Below are positions 19,001-27,055 of a stretch of 64,000 nucleotides of DNA, one piece after another. Position 1 is the stretch's first letter; every line of letters begins with the position of its first letter. Under the pieces are notes generated by a model. The model saw nothing but the letters and a program-made list of their open reading frames with translations. It did not search any database and had not been told where the DNA came from. Source of the DNA: Melastoma dodecandrum (Eukaryota; Streptophyta; Magnoliopsida; Myrtales; Melastomataceae). The DNA lies in contig JARUPY010000313.1 in assembly GCA_029817715.1 (NCBI GenBank), positions 124,001 to 188,000 of the forward strand. Reading direction: 5' to 3'. A program made the translations under genes and the position numbers.

Positions 19001-20227
19001 ATGCCGAACCCGAAGAAGGTCGCCCTCTTCTCGAAGGAATACCCGCCCTATGTCTACGGTGGCGCCGGCGTGCACGTCGAATATCTGGCCGCTGCGCTGG
19101 CGAAGAGCATCGACGTCGAGGTGCGCTGCTTCGGCGACCAGCACGTGGACGCGGGCCGGCTCACGGTGCGCGGCTATCCGCAGTGGGAGGAGACCAAGGC
19201 CAACACCGATCCGCGCTTCGTCGGCGCGATCGACGCCTATGCGCGCTCTCTGGCGATGGCCAAGGACAGGCTCGACGCCGACCTCGTCCATTGCCACACC
19301 TGGTACACGGACATGGGCGGCCTCATCGCCGCCAAACTGTGGGGCGTGCCCTACGTGCTCACCATCCATTCGCTGGAGCCGCTGCGACCCTGGAAGGTCG
19401 AGCAGCTCGGCAACGGCTACCACCTCTCGGCCTGGATGGAGCGCACGGCGATCGAGCAGGCCGACGCGATCATCGCCGTCTCCAAGGAGACCCGCGCCGA
19501 CGTGCTGCGGCTGTTCGACGTCGAGCCGGAGCGCGTCCATGTCGTCCACAACGGCATCGATCTCGACGAGTACAAGGCGGTCGCGGGCACCGACGTGCTG
19601 ACGAAGCGCGGCATCGACCCGTCGAAGCCGTTCCTGCTCTTCGTCGGGCGCATCACGCGCCAGAAGGGCATCATCCATCTCGTCAACGCGATCCCGAAGA
19701 TCGATCCCGACCTGCAGATCGTGCTGGCCGCCGGCGCGCCCGACACGCCGGAGATCGGCGCCGAGATGGAGGCCGCCTTCGCGCGCGTCGCGGACGACCG
19801 GCCGGGCCTCGTCTGGATCCGCGAGATGCTGCCGCGCGCCGACGTCATCCAGCTCTACACGCATGCCGCGGTGTTCTGCTGCCCGTCGGTCTACGAGCCG
19901 TTCGGCATCATCAATCTCGAAGCGATGGCCTGCGGCACGGCCGTCGTCGCCTCGAACATCGGCGGCATCCCCGAGGTCGTCGTGCCGGAGGAGACCGGCC
20001 TGCTCGTCGACGTCGGCCTGAAGCCGGGCGGCTTCGATCCGGCCGACCCCGGGGCCTTCGCCGCGGCGCTCGCCGCCGCGATCAACCGGCTGGCCGGCGA
20101 TGCGGCCCTGCGCGAGCGCTTCGGCAAGGCCGGGCGGGCGCGCGTCGAGGCGCATTTCAGCTGGGACGCGATCGCCGAGCGGACGCTCGACCTCTATGGC
20201 AAGGTGATCGAGGCGCACCATGGCTGA
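19001..20227 (+). CDS. glgA: GT4-type glycogen synthase (actinobacterial GlgA/GlgM-like)
   Basis: A 408-aa GT4-family retaining glycosyltransferase. It opens with KVALFSKEYPPYVYGGAGVHVEYLAAALA and has the C-terminal E-x7-E donor site in YEPFGIINLEAMACG. This is the short corynebacterial/mycobacterial glycogen synthase type (related enzymes are ADP/UDP-glucose glycogen synthases or maltose-1-phosphate synthases), not the roughly 480-aa GT5 GlgA of enterobacteria. It uses ADP-glucose presumably supplied by the GlgC encoded upstream. The ATG at 19001 fits the family N-terminus. It overlaps the following peroxiredoxin gene by 8 bases. Confidence 0.93.
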   Translation: MPNPKKVALFSKEYPPYVYGGAGVHVEYLAAALAKSIDVEVRCFGDQHVDAGRLTVRGYPQWEETKANTDPRFVGAIDAYARSLAMAKDRLDADLVHCHTWYTDMGGLIAAKLWGVPYVLTIHSLEPLRPWKVEQLGNGYHLSAWMERTAIEQADAIIAVSKETRADVLRLFDVEPERVHVVHNGIDLDEYKAVAGTDVLTKRGIDPSKPFLLFVGRITRQKGIIHLVNAIPKIDPDLQIVLAAGAPDTPEIGAEMEAAFARVADDRPGLVWIREMLPRADVIQLYTHAAVFCCPSVYEPFGIINLEAMACGTAVVASNIGGIPEVVVPEETGLLVDVGLKPGGFDPADPGAFAAALAAAINRLAGDAALRERFGKAGRARVEAHFSWDAIAERTLDLYGKVIEAHHG

Positions 20228-20783
20228 GCCGATGACCTACGCGACCTTCCCCGACGACCTCCCGCAGCCGCAGGACGACGGCGCCTGCGCGCACCTCCCC
20301 AACCGCCGCCTGCCCGCCCTCGCGCTGCCGGCGACACGCGGCGGCCCCGTCGACCTCTCCGCCCTGCCCGGCCGCACCGCCCTCTTCGTCTACCCGATGA
20401 CCGGCCGGCCCGGCGTCGCCTTGCCCGACGGCTGGGACGCCATCCCCGGCGCCCGCGGCTGCACCCCGCAGAACTGCGCGATCCGCGACTCGCACCGCGC
20501 CTTCGCCGACCCCGGGGTCGCCGTCTACGCGCTGAGCACGCAGACGAGCGACTATCAGGCCGAGATGGCCGAGCGGCTGCACCTGCCCTATCCCGTGCTG
20601 AGCGATGCCGACCTGCGCTTCGCCGAAGCGCTCGACCTGCCGACCTTCGAGGCCGACGGCGCGCGGCTGATCCGCCGCCTGACGCTCGTCGCGAAGGACG
20701 GGGTGATCGAGCGCGTATTCTACCCGGTGTTTCCGCCCGACCGCAGCACCGAGCCGGTGCTGTCATGGCTGAAGACGGCGTGA
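20220..20783 (+). CDS. Peroxiredoxin (AhpC/TSA-type redoxin)
   Basis: A 187-aa thioredoxin-fold protein. The N-terminus resembles redoxin domains (LPALALPATRGGPVDLSALPGRTALFVYPMTG), and GARGCTPQNCAIRDSH contains two cysteines four residues apart, the presumed peroxidatic and resolving pair of an atypical 1-/2-Cys peroxiredoxin; YPVLSDADLRFAEALDLP is the conserved middle. It probably reduces peroxides in the cytoplasm. It overlaps glgA by 8 bases, so it is co-translated with glycogen synthase, although the metabolic link is unclear. Confidence 0.88.
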   Translation: MAEPMTYATFPDDLPQPQDDGACAHLPNRRLPALALPATRGGPVDLSALPGRTALFVYPMTGRPGVALPDGWDAIPGARGCTPQNCAIRDSHRAFADPGVAVYALSTQTSDYQAEMAERLHLPYPVLSDADLRFAEALDLPTFEADGARLIRRLTLVAKDGVIERVFYPVFPPDRSTEPVLSWLKTA

Positions 20784-20841
20784 CGTCGTCTAACCTTACG
20801 AATCTCTTAGCAAAAACCCGATCGGCGGAGGCGCCGGCTGC

Positions 20842-20870
20842 TTGCCAAACTTTCCCGGCGAAGGGATAAG
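20842..20870 (+). promoter_or_regulatory. Candidate sigma70-type promoter for pqqA
   Basis: TTGCCA (20842-20847, 5 of 6 to the -35 consensus) and GATAAG (20865-20870, 4 of 6 to -10) are separated by 17 bases. They sit about 88 bases upstream of the pqqA start within the 174-base gap after the peroxiredoxin gene. The assignment rests on motif match and position only. Confidence 0.4.
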
Positions 20871-20957
20871 TCTGACGCCCGCGTCAAGACGGGCCGACGC
20901 CCTCGCGATCCCATCCGATCCGAGCGGCGACGTACGAGGAAGCGCAAGGAGCAGGAC

Positions 20958-21047
20958 ATGAGCTGGGTCGCACCCGTCGTCACGGAAATCTGCGTCGGCA
21001 TGGAGGTCACGAGCTACGACTCCGCCGACCTCGACGTCCTGTTCTGA
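20958..21047 (+). CDS. pqqA: PQQ precursor peptide PqqA
   Basis: A 29-residue peptide, below the length of most gene callers. Glu16 and Tyr20 are exactly where the two residues that become PQQ are expected (E-V-T-S-Y), and the flanking pattern MSWVAPVVTEICVGMEVTSY is close to known methylotroph PqqA. Its ATG at 20958 follows AAGGAGCAGG. It precedes pqqB by 27 bases, the standard gene order. The peptide is cross-linked by PqqE with PqqD as chaperone and then processed to pyrroloquinoline quinone. Confidence 0.95.
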   Translation: MSWVAPVVTEICVGMEVTSYDSADLDVLF

Positions 21048-21074
21048 TCAACTCTCGCTGAGCTAGACCCCCGC

Positions 21075-21974
21075 GTGAAGGCCGTCATCCTCGGATCGGC
21101 GGCGGGCGGCGGCGTTCCGCAGTGGAACTGCCGTTGCGCCGTCTGCGAACTGGCCCGCGCGGGTGACCCGCGCGTGCCGTCGCGCACGCAATCGTCGATC
21201 GCCGTCACCGCCGACGACGAGCATTGGCTGCTCGTCAACGCCTCGCCGGACATGCGCCAGCAGATCGCGGCCACGCCGGCGCTCTATCCGCGCCACGGCG
21301 CGCGCCATTCGCCGATTGCCGCGGTGCTGCTGACGAACGGCGACGTCGACCATGTCGCCGGCCTGCTGACGCTGCGCGAGAGCCAGCCGTTCAAGCTTTT
21401 CGCAACAGACGCGACGCGCGAGTCGGTCGATGCCAATCGCATCTTCTCGGTCGCTAACCCGACGTTCGTGCCCCGCATCACGGTCGCGATGGACGAGCCG
21501 TTCGAGCCGGTGCCGGGGCTCAGGGTCGAGATGTTCGCGGTGCCGGGCAAGGTCCCGCTCTGGCTCGAGGACGAGACGCTGAAGATCGGCGAGGCGACCG
21601 AGACCACGGTCGGGCTCGACATTTCCGCGGACGGCCGGCGCCTGCTCTACATTCCCGGCTGCGCCGAGGTGACGCAGGCCGTCAAGGCGCGCGTCGCCGG
21701 CGCCGACGTTCTGCTCTTCGACGGCACGCTGTGGACCGACAACGAGATGATCGAGGCGGGCCTCGGCGTCAAATCAGCGCGGCGGATGGGGCACGTCCCC
21801 ATGTCCGGGCCCGGCGGCTCCCTCGAAAGTCTGGCGGACGTTCGGGTGTCCCGGCGCGTATTCGTCCACATCAACAACACCAACCCGGTCCTCGTGTCGG
21901 ACTCGAGCGAGCGGGACCAAGCAGAAACCTCCGGCTGGGAGGTCGGCTACGACGGGATGAGGATCGACCTATGA
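21075..21974 (+). CDS. pqqB: PQQ biosynthesis protein PqqB
   Basis: A 299-aa metallo-beta-lactamase-fold protein. The opening MKAVILGSAAGGGVPQWNCRC is diagnostic for PqqB, and the metal-region motif TNGDVDHVAGLLTLRE follows. It is thought to hydroxylate tyrosine-derived intermediates of the PQQ precursor. The start is a GTG at 21075. It ends with a 4-base ATGA overlap into pqqC. Confidence 0.97.
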   Translation: MKAVILGSAAGGGVPQWNCRCAVCELARAGDPRVPSRTQSSIAVTADDEHWLLVNASPDMRQQIAATPALYPRHGARHSPIAAVLLTNGDVDHVAGLLTLRESQPFKLFATDATRESVDANRIFSVANPTFVPRITVAMDEPFEPVPGLRVEMFAVPGKVPLWLEDETLKIGEATETTVGLDISADGRRLLYIPGCAEVTQAVKARVAGADVLLFDGTLWTDNEMIEAGLGVKSARRMGHVPMSGPGGSLESLADVRVSRRVFVHINNTNPVLVSDSSERDQAETSGWEVGYDGMRIDL

Positions 21975-22714
21975 AGGAAGTTTTGTCGCCGGAAGAGCTC
22001 GAGAAGCAGCTGCGCGCGATCGGCGCCAGCCAGTATCACAACCTGCATCCGTTCCATAAGCTGCTGCACGGCGGCAAGCTGAACCGCGAGCAGGTGCAGG
22101 CCTGGGCGCTCAACCGCTTCTATTACCAGGCGATGATCCCCATCAAGGACGCGACCATCCTGTCGCGCATGGAGGATCCCGAGCTGCGCCGCATCTGGCG
22201 CCAGCGCATCGTCGACCACGACGGCGAGAACGCCGGCGACGGCGGCATCGAGCGCTGGCTGATGCTCACCGACGGCCTCGGCTTCGAGCGCGACTACGTC
22301 ACCTCGCTGCAGGGCCTGCTGCCGGGCACGCGCTTCGCCGTCGACGCCTACGTGCATTTCGTGCGCGAGAAGCCGATGCTGGAGGCGATCGCCTCGTCGC
22401 TGACCGAGCTGTTCTCGCCCAACATCATCTCCGAGCGCGTCTCGGGCATGCTCAAGAACTACGACTTCATCTCCGAGAAGACGCTGGCCTATTTCGGCAA
22501 GCGCCTGACCCAGGCGCCGCGCGATGCCGACTTCGCCCTCGCCTATGTGAAGGAGCACGCGCGCACCGCCAAGGAACAGGCCGCCGCCTGCGCGGCGCTG
22601 CGCTTCAAGTGCAGCGTGCTGTGGACGCAGCTCGACGCGCTGCAGCATGCCTACGTCGAAGAGGGCGCGATCATCCCGCCGGGCGCCTGGCGGCCGGGGC
22701 ACGCGGTGTCGTGA
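21971..22714 (+). CDS. pqqC: Pyrroloquinoline-quinone synthase PqqC
   Basis: A 247-aa helical oxidase (TenA/heme-oxygenase-like fold) that performs the final ring closure and oxidation to PQQ. Conserved blocks are [33 protein letters not shown] and [19 protein letters not shown]. The ATG overlaps the pqqB stop by 4 bases. In Methylobacterium extorquens pqqC and pqqD are fused; here they are separate genes joined by a 4-base GTGA overlap. Confidence 0.97.
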   Translation: MKEVLSPEELEKQLRAIGASQYHNLHPFHKLLHGGKLNREQVQAWALNRFYYQAMIPIKDATILSRMEDPELRRIWRQRIVDHDGENAGDGGIERWLMLTDGLGFERDYVTSLQGLLPGTRFAVDAYVHFVREKPMLEAIASSLTELFSPNIISERVSGMLKNYDFISEKTLAYFGKRLTQAPRDADFALAYVKEHARTAKEQAAACAALRFKCSVLWTQLDALQHAYVEEGAIIPPGAWRPGHAVS

Positions 22715-22995
22715 GCGAGGCGGTGTCCGGCACGAGCGTCCCCAAGCTGCCGCGCGGCGTGCGCCTGCATTTCGATCAGGTGCGCCAGGCGCATGTGCTG
22801 CTCGCGCCGGAGCGGGCCTTCAACGTCGACGGCAATGCGGTGGCGGTGCTCAAGCTCGTCGACGGGACGCGCTCGGTCGACGACATCGCCGCCTCGCTCG
22901 CCGAGACGTACGGGGCGGACAAATCGGTCATCGCGCACGATATAGGCAAGATGATCGACGATCTCATCGCCAAGCGCGTGATGGAGGCGGCATGA
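22711..22995 (+). CDS. pqqD: PQQ precursor peptide chaperone PqqD
   Basis: A 94-aa winged-helix-like RiPP recognition protein that binds PqqA and presents it to the radical SAM enzyme PqqE. Typical features are [37 protein letters not shown] and a C-terminal helix [13 protein letters not shown]. It begins at GTG 22711 overlapping pqqC by 4 bases and ends overlapping pqqE by 4 bases. Confidence 0.95.
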   Translation: MSEAVSGTSVPKLPRGVRLHFDQVRQAHVLLAPERAFNVDGNAVAVLKLVDGTRSVDDIAASLAETYGADKSVIAHDIGKMIDDLIAKRVMEAA

Positions 22996-24125
22996 CGTCT
23001 TCCGGCCTGAACATCCCGAACCCCATCGGCGTGCTGATGGAGCTGACGCATCGCTGTCCGCTCCACTGCCCCTATTGCTCGAACCCGCTCGAGCTCGACA
23101 AGCGCTCGGCCGAGATGGACACGGCGACCGTGCTCCGCGTGCTGGACGAGGCGGCGGCGCTCGGCGTGCTGCACGTGCACCTGTCCGGCGGCGAGCCGAC
23201 GGCGCGCCAGGACATCGTCGAGATCACCGCCAAATGCGCCGAGGTGGGCCTCTATTCGAACCTGATCACCTCGGGCGTCGGTCGCGCGCTCGCCGTGCTG
23301 CCGGCGCTGGCCGACGCGGGGCTCGATCACGTGCAGCTCTCGCTGCAGGGCATCGACGTCGCCTCCGCCGACAAGGTCGCCGGCCTCAAGGGCTCGCACG
23401 ACACCAAGATGAAGTTCGCCGCCGAGATCGCGCGGCTCGGCCTCGCTCTGACGGTCAACGCGGTGATCCACCGCGGCAACATCGATCAGGTCGAAGGCTT
23501 CATCGAGCTGGCGCAGAAGCTCGGCGCGCGCCGGCTCGAGATCGCCCACACGCAGTACTATGGTTGGGCCTACACCAATCGCGCGGCGCTGATGCCGGCG
23601 CGGCCCGACGTCGACAAGTCGATCCGCATCGTCGAGGCGGCGCGCAAGCGGCTCTCCGGCACGCTGGTCATCGACCTCGTCGTGCCCGACTATTACGCGC
23701 TGCGCCCGAAGGCCTGCGCCGGCGGCTGGGGCCGCAAGCTGATGAACGTCGCGCCCTCCGGCAAGGTCCTGCCCTGCCACGCGGCGGAATCGATCCCCAA
23801 CCTCGAGTTCTGGAACGTGAAGGACCATTCGCTCGGCGACATCTGGCGCCGCTCGCCGGCCTTCAACGCCTATCGCGGCACCGACTGGATGCCCGAGCTC
23901 TGCCGCACCTGCGAGCGCAAGGAGATCGACTGGGGCGGCTGCCGCTGCCAGGCGCTCGCGCTGCTCGGCGACGCGGCGGAGACCGACCCCGCCTGCGGCA
24001 AGTCGCCGTTCCACGCCAAGATCGAAGCGCTGGCGACGCAGGAAGCGGCGACAGACGCGCCGCCGGATTACGTGTACCGCAGCCCGGGCCAGCCGGCGCC
24101 GCGACAAGTCGAGGAGATATCGTGA
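22992..24125 (+). CDS. pqqE: PqqA peptide cyclase PqqE (radical SAM)
   Basis: A 377-aa radical SAM enzyme that forms the Glu-Tyr carbon-carbon bond in PqqA. The cluster motif CPLHCPYC is at residues 18-25, followed by the SAM-binding SGGEPTAR. C-terminal auxiliary-cluster cysteines (SPASM domain) appear in [35 protein letters not shown] and DPACG. ATG at 22992, 4-base overlap with pqqD; its TGA overlaps the GTG of the next gene by 4 bases. Confidence 0.97.
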   Translation: MTSSGLNIPNPIGVLMELTHRCPLHCPYCSNPLELDKRSAEMDTATVLRVLDEAAALGVLHVHLSGGEPTARQDIVEITAKCAEVGLYSNLITSGVGRALAVLPALADAGLDHVQLSLQGIDVASADKVAGLKGSHDTKMKFAAEIARLGLALTVNAVIHRGNIDQVEGFIELAQKLGARRLEIAHTQYYGWAYTNRAALMPARPDVDKSIRIVEAARKRLSGTLVIDLVVPDYYALRPKACAGGWGRKLMNVAPSGKVLPCHAAESIPNLEFWNVKDHSLGDIWRRSPAFNAYRGTDWMPELCRTCERKEIDWGGCRCQALALLGDAAETDPACGKSPFHAKIEALATQEAATDAPPDYVYRSPGQPAPRQVEEIS

Positions 24126-24805
24126 GACGATCGAAGCTTGGGTTGGGCGCGGCCGCCATCGTCATGCTGGCCGCCCCCATCGTTTCCGTGTCGGCGTTAA
24201 GCGCCTCGAACACCGCGTCGGACGTCGCGGCGCTGCTCTTCGAAAAGCCGCAATGGACCAACGCGCCCGTCGGCTCCTCGCTGGTCTATGACTATTCGCA
24301 GAAGGTGCCGGTCAAGTTCGGCCCGACGTTCGACGACAAGATCACGCTGAAGCTCGACAAGGGCGACGACGACAAGAGCCGCACCGCCGAGGTGCGCATG
24401 TTCTCCGGCGAGCATACGACGCCGGCCGGCCCGTTCCGCTCCGACGAGCAGAACCCGGTGATGCTGCTGGCGCTGGAAAACAACGTCGAGCAGCTGACAA
24501 AGGCCTGGGGCGCCAACCCGCGCTACCTGAAGAACGCCGTGCGCAAGGCGTGGCGCAACAACGCCAAGATCGAGAACGTGCCGCTGACGGTCGACGGCAA
24601 GCAGGTGACCGGCACGCGCATCACCATAGAGCCCTACAAGAACGACTCCGAAGCGGTGAAGATGGGTGGGCTCGAAACCATGGTCTATACCGTCGAGGTC
24701 GCCGATTCGGTGCCCGGCAATCTCGTTCGCGTCGACATCCATGCGCCCGACAGCGGCACACCGAGCTTCGTCGAGACGCTGACCTACGCGGGGGAGACGA
24801 AGTGA
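24122..24805 (+). CDS. Secreted hypothetical protein in the pqq operon (227 aa)
   Basis: I do not know this family. It starts at GTG 24122, overlapping pqqE by 4 bases, and has a signal peptide (residues 1-27, [22 protein letters not shown]). The mature part is beta-rich with [19 protein letters not shown], several KLDKGDD-type charged turns, [12 protein letters not shown] and [13 protein letters not shown]. No cysteines are obvious in the mature protein. The strict coupling to pqqE and the xox genes beyond suggest a periplasmic role in methanol oxidation or its PQQ enzyme. It might be an outer-membrane- or envelope-associated lipocalin-like domain, but that is speculation. Confidence 0.8.
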   Translation: MRRSKLGLGAAAIVMLAAPIVSVSALSASNTASDVAALLFEKPQWTNAPVGSSLVYDYSQKVPVKFGPTFDDKITLKLDKGDDDKSRTAEVRMFSGEHTTPAGPFRSDEQNPVMLLALENNVEQLTKAWGANPRYLKNAVRKAWRNNAKIENVPLTVDGKQVTGTRITIEPYKNDSEAVKMGGLETMVYTVEVADSVPGNLVRVDIHAPDSGTPSFVETLTYAGETK

Positions 24806-25164
24806 GGACGCTTGCGCTCGCCGGCCTGCTGACGCTCGGCCTCGCCGGCACGATCCCGCCGGTCGCCGCGGCGCCGGCCGGGCTCGTCAACGACTACCCG
24901 ACGGAAGCGCGAGCGGACTACGTGCTCGGCTGCATGGCGGCCAACAACCAGACCCGCCAGGCGCTGGCGCATTGCTCGTGTTCGATCGACGTGATCGCCT
25001 CGATCCTGCCCTACGACAAGTACGAGCAGGCGGAGACCGTGCTCTCGATGCGCCAGGGCGTCGGCGCCATCACGCGCGAGTTCAACGAGATCAAGACGAT
25101 GAACGACATCGTCGCCGACCTGCGCCGCGCGCAGGCGGAGGCTGAGATCCGCTGCTTCAGGTAG
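24802..25164 (+). CDS. Secreted Cys-containing hypothetical protein in the pqq operon (120 aa)
   Basis: It starts at GTG 24802, overlapping the previous stop by 4 bases, the sixth such junction in the operon from pqqB onward. Signal peptide residues 1-23 end in PPVAAA. The small helical mature domain has four cysteines (LGCMAANN, ALAHCSCSIDV, EIRCFR). The spacing Cys-x(17-18)-Cys-x-Cys resembles no cytochrome motif (no CxxCH). It is the last gene of the operon and converges on xoxJ. It is probably a periplasmic helper of the xox/PQQ system; the exact function is unknown. Confidence 0.8.
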   Translation: MRTLALAGLLTLGLAGTIPPVAAAPAGLVNDYPTEARADYVLGCMAANNQTRQALAHCSCSIDVIASILPYDKYEQAETVLSMRQGVGAITREFNEIKTMNDIVADLRRAQAEAEIRCFR

Positions 25165-25169
25165 ATGCG

Positions 25170-25197
25170 GCACAGGCGGCGACCCGCCGCCGTGTGT
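25170..25197. terminator. Hairpin between convergent pqq operon and xoxJ
   Basis: GGCGGC (25175-25180) pairs with GCCGCC (25186-25191) around GACCC, and GCACA outside pairs with TGTGT after a one-base bulge. It begins 5 bases after the stop of the pqq operon and before the end of xoxJ, so it could terminate both directions. No U-run follows, which lowers certainty. Confidence 0.5.
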
Positions 25198-25230
25198 GCT
25201 GATGCGTGCTGAGCGAGGGGTTCGCGCGAC

Positions 25231-26232
25231 CTACTGGTTTGTCGGCGCCGGCCCAGGCATCTGGAAGCCCTTCGGGACGGGCTTCGCGCGCTCGCCGGCC
25301 TGCGGGGCCGGGGCGTCGCCGCCCGTCGCCGCCGGCTCGATTTTCGGCGCCGCCTCGCTCGTCGCCGTGGCGGGCGGGATCAGATGGCCGAGATTGTCGA
25401 TCAGCGGCACGTTGTAGTCGGTAAGCACGCGATTGATGTCGGCCTTGCGCTTGCGCAGCACGCCTTCGAGCGTGTGCTTCCACTCGTTCTCGTCGTGGCG
25501 GACACCGAGCGCGATTCGGTAGCTGTAGCCCGGCCGATCGACATCTTTCAGAAGCGGCGTCATCACGAGCGCGCCGTCCGATGTCTTCACCGACTCGCCG
25601 ATGAGCGGGCCCCAGACCACCACCGCATCCGTCACCTTGGCCTTGAGATCGGCCAGCATCACGTCGAGCGGTGAATTGAAGCGGTGATCGACGAGCAGCG
25701 GATAGAGCTTGGCCTGGCCGAGCGTGCCGTTCTTCAGCATCGCGTCCGTCGGCGGCGTCGCCTCGAACACCCCGATCTTGTGGCCCTTGAGCTTCGGATC
25801 GTCGATCGACTGCACGTCGGCGAGCGGGCTGCCCTTCGGCACGACGATGACGTAGGTCGAGCGATAATACGGGTTCGTCGCCTGCACCATCTCGGCGCCG
25901 ATCGTGTAGCCCATCACCACGTCGCAGAGGTCTTCGTTCAGCGTGTTGCGCACGAAGCCGGGGCCGGACGGCGCCCAGAAATAGCGCACCGGCTTCTTCA
26001 GCTCGTTGCCGATGATCTCGGCGATCTTGTTCTCGAAGCCCTGCTTCTGGCGGTCGCTGAACGGCAGGTTGGCCGGGTCCTCGCAGACGCGCAGGGCGGT
26101 GCGGGACACAAGGTCAGGGACGTTCTGCGCCAGGGCCGGGGGCGACGCGAGGGCCGAGCCGAGAACCGCAGCCGCGGCGATCGTCGCCGTCGAGATCGTC
26201 TTCGCGCTCAGCCTATTCGGAAACCTCGGCAC
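25231..26232 (-). CDS. xoxJ: XoxJ-like periplasmic binding protein of methanol oxidation
   Basis: A 333-aa protein with a signal peptide and a type II periplasmic-binding fold (LRVCEDPANLPFSDRQKQGFENKIAEI, DLCDVVMGYTIGAEMV, YVIVVPKGSPLADV). The LRVCxDPxNLPFS opening is the MxaJ/XoxJ signature. It ends in a Pro/Ala-rich tail. The GTG at 26232 is chosen because GAGGAG lies upstream; an earlier ATG at 26277 adds a charged unconserved leader. XoxJ is thought to assist activation or maturation of XoxF. It is the last gene of xoxF-xoxG-xoxJ. Confidence 0.93.
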   Translation of the reverse strand: MPRFPNRLSAKTISTATIAAAAVLGSALASPPALAQNVPDLVSRTALRVCEDPANLPFSDRQKQGFENKIAEIIGNELKKPVRYFWAPSGPGFVRNTLNEDLCDVVMGYTIGAEMVQATNPYYRSTYVIVVPKGSPLADVQSIDDPKLKGHKIGVFEATPPTDAMLKNGTLGQAKLYPLLVDHRFNSPLDVMLADLKAKVTDAVVVWGPLIGESVKTSDGALVMTPLLKDVDRPGYSYRIALGVRHDENEWKHTLEGVLRKRKADINRVLTDYNVPLIDNLGHLIPPATATSEAAPKIEPAATGGDAPAPQAGERAKPVPKGFQMPGPAPTNQ

Positions 26233-26305
26233 CGGCGATCTCCTCGCGGAACGGACGTCCGTTCGGCTACAAACCATTGTCCTATGAGATCCAACGGCGG
26301 AAAGG

Positions 26306-26330
26306 CTCGCGATCCGTCCCGGATCGCGAG
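26306..26330. repeat. Perfect 10-bp hairpin in the xoxG-xoxJ gap
   Basis: CTCGCGATCC and GGATCGCGAG flank a GTCCC loop. It lies 57 bases downstream of the xoxG stop and 74 bases ahead of xoxJ. With the next hairpin it may act as an intercistronic mRNA stabiliser, attenuator or REP-like element. No U-run is present. Confidence 0.6.
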
Positions 26331-26347
26331 TCGAAAGCCATGCGCGA

Positions 26348-26369
26348 CCCCGCGTCGTTCGACGCGGGG
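26348..26369. repeat. Perfect 9-bp hairpin in the xoxG-xoxJ gap
   Basis: CCCCGCGTC and GACGCGGGG flank a GTTC tetraloop, 18 bases after the xoxG stop. It is the first of two strong hairpins in this gap. It could partly terminate or protect the xoxFG message so that xoxJ is made at a lower level. Confidence 0.6.
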
Positions 26370-26386
26370 CAACGTTCGAGGCGCGA

Positions 26387-26788
26387 CTACTTCTCGGTCT
26401 TCGGGAACTGCGCGCTGGCGACGCTGTCCTTGGTCAAGGGCTTGTCGCCCGCCGGCACGTTGTTCTTCTTCAGGATCCAGGCGAGGATCGGATACAGGTT
26501 GGCGTCCGACAGCGACTTCGGCGCGTTCTGCGGCATGTTCTCGTAGACGAAGTCGCGCAGGTCCTTCACCGGCTTGCCGGCGAAGATCGCCTGGAACTTG
26601 GCGTCGTGGAGGTTCGGGCCGAGCGCGCCGTCGAGCTTCGGCCCGTGGCACTGCGCGCAATTGTTGTTGAACTTGACGTGGCCGTCCTCGGCCTGCGCTT
26701 CGGTGTAGGGGCCGCTGTCGGCCCGAGCGACGCCGGCGGCGCCGGCCAGCCCGAGTCCCAGTGCTAGCATAAACCCGACAGCACGCAT
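26387..26788 (-). CDS. xoxG: Cytochrome c XoxG (electron acceptor of XoxF)
   Basis: A 133-aa secreted monoheme c-type cytochrome. The signal peptide ends GVARA-D; the heme motif is CAQCH at about residues 42-46 and the axial Met is probably in YENMPQNAP. The start at 26788 has GAGGAAA upstream and begins directly with the signal. Context (between xoxF and xoxJ) and size identify it as XoxG, which takes electrons from the lanthanide methanol dehydrogenase in the periplasm. Confidence 0.95.
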   Translation of the reverse strand: MRAVGFMLALGLGLAGAAGVARADSGPYTEAQAEDGHVKFNNNCAQCHGPKLDGALGPNLHDAKFQAIFAGKPVKDLRDFVYENMPQNAPKSLSDANLYPILAWILKKNNVPAGDKPLTKDSVASAQFPKTEK

Positions 26789-27000
26789 GGCAGCATTTCC
26801 TCGCTTTTGCAGCCGGCTCTCTTCGGCCGGCCTTTGTTGGCACGCCAACCCAATCGCGGCCTGACGCTGACCCGGCCTTTTATGCCGGTCTCACGACTCG
26901 ATGGCAATCGCCAGCGTGGTCGCAGGGGCGCCTTTTCTGGTGAAATTCCAATTGCTTCCGATCGAAATTCCTTTGCCGGCCGGGAGGGGGCGGCAAGGAA

Positions 27001-27028
27001 AAGGGCCGACCCGATTGGGCCGGCCCTT
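27001..27028 (-). terminator. Hairpin downstream of xoxF
   Basis: AAGGGCCG (27001-27008) pairs with CGGCCCTT (27021-27028) around 12 bases, followed on the minus strand by TTCC. It starts 28 bases after the xoxF stop. It probably lowers read-through from the highly expressed xoxF into xoxG. Confidence 0.65.
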
Positions 27029-27055
27029 CCAGTCAGAGACTATCTCGCGAGAGTC

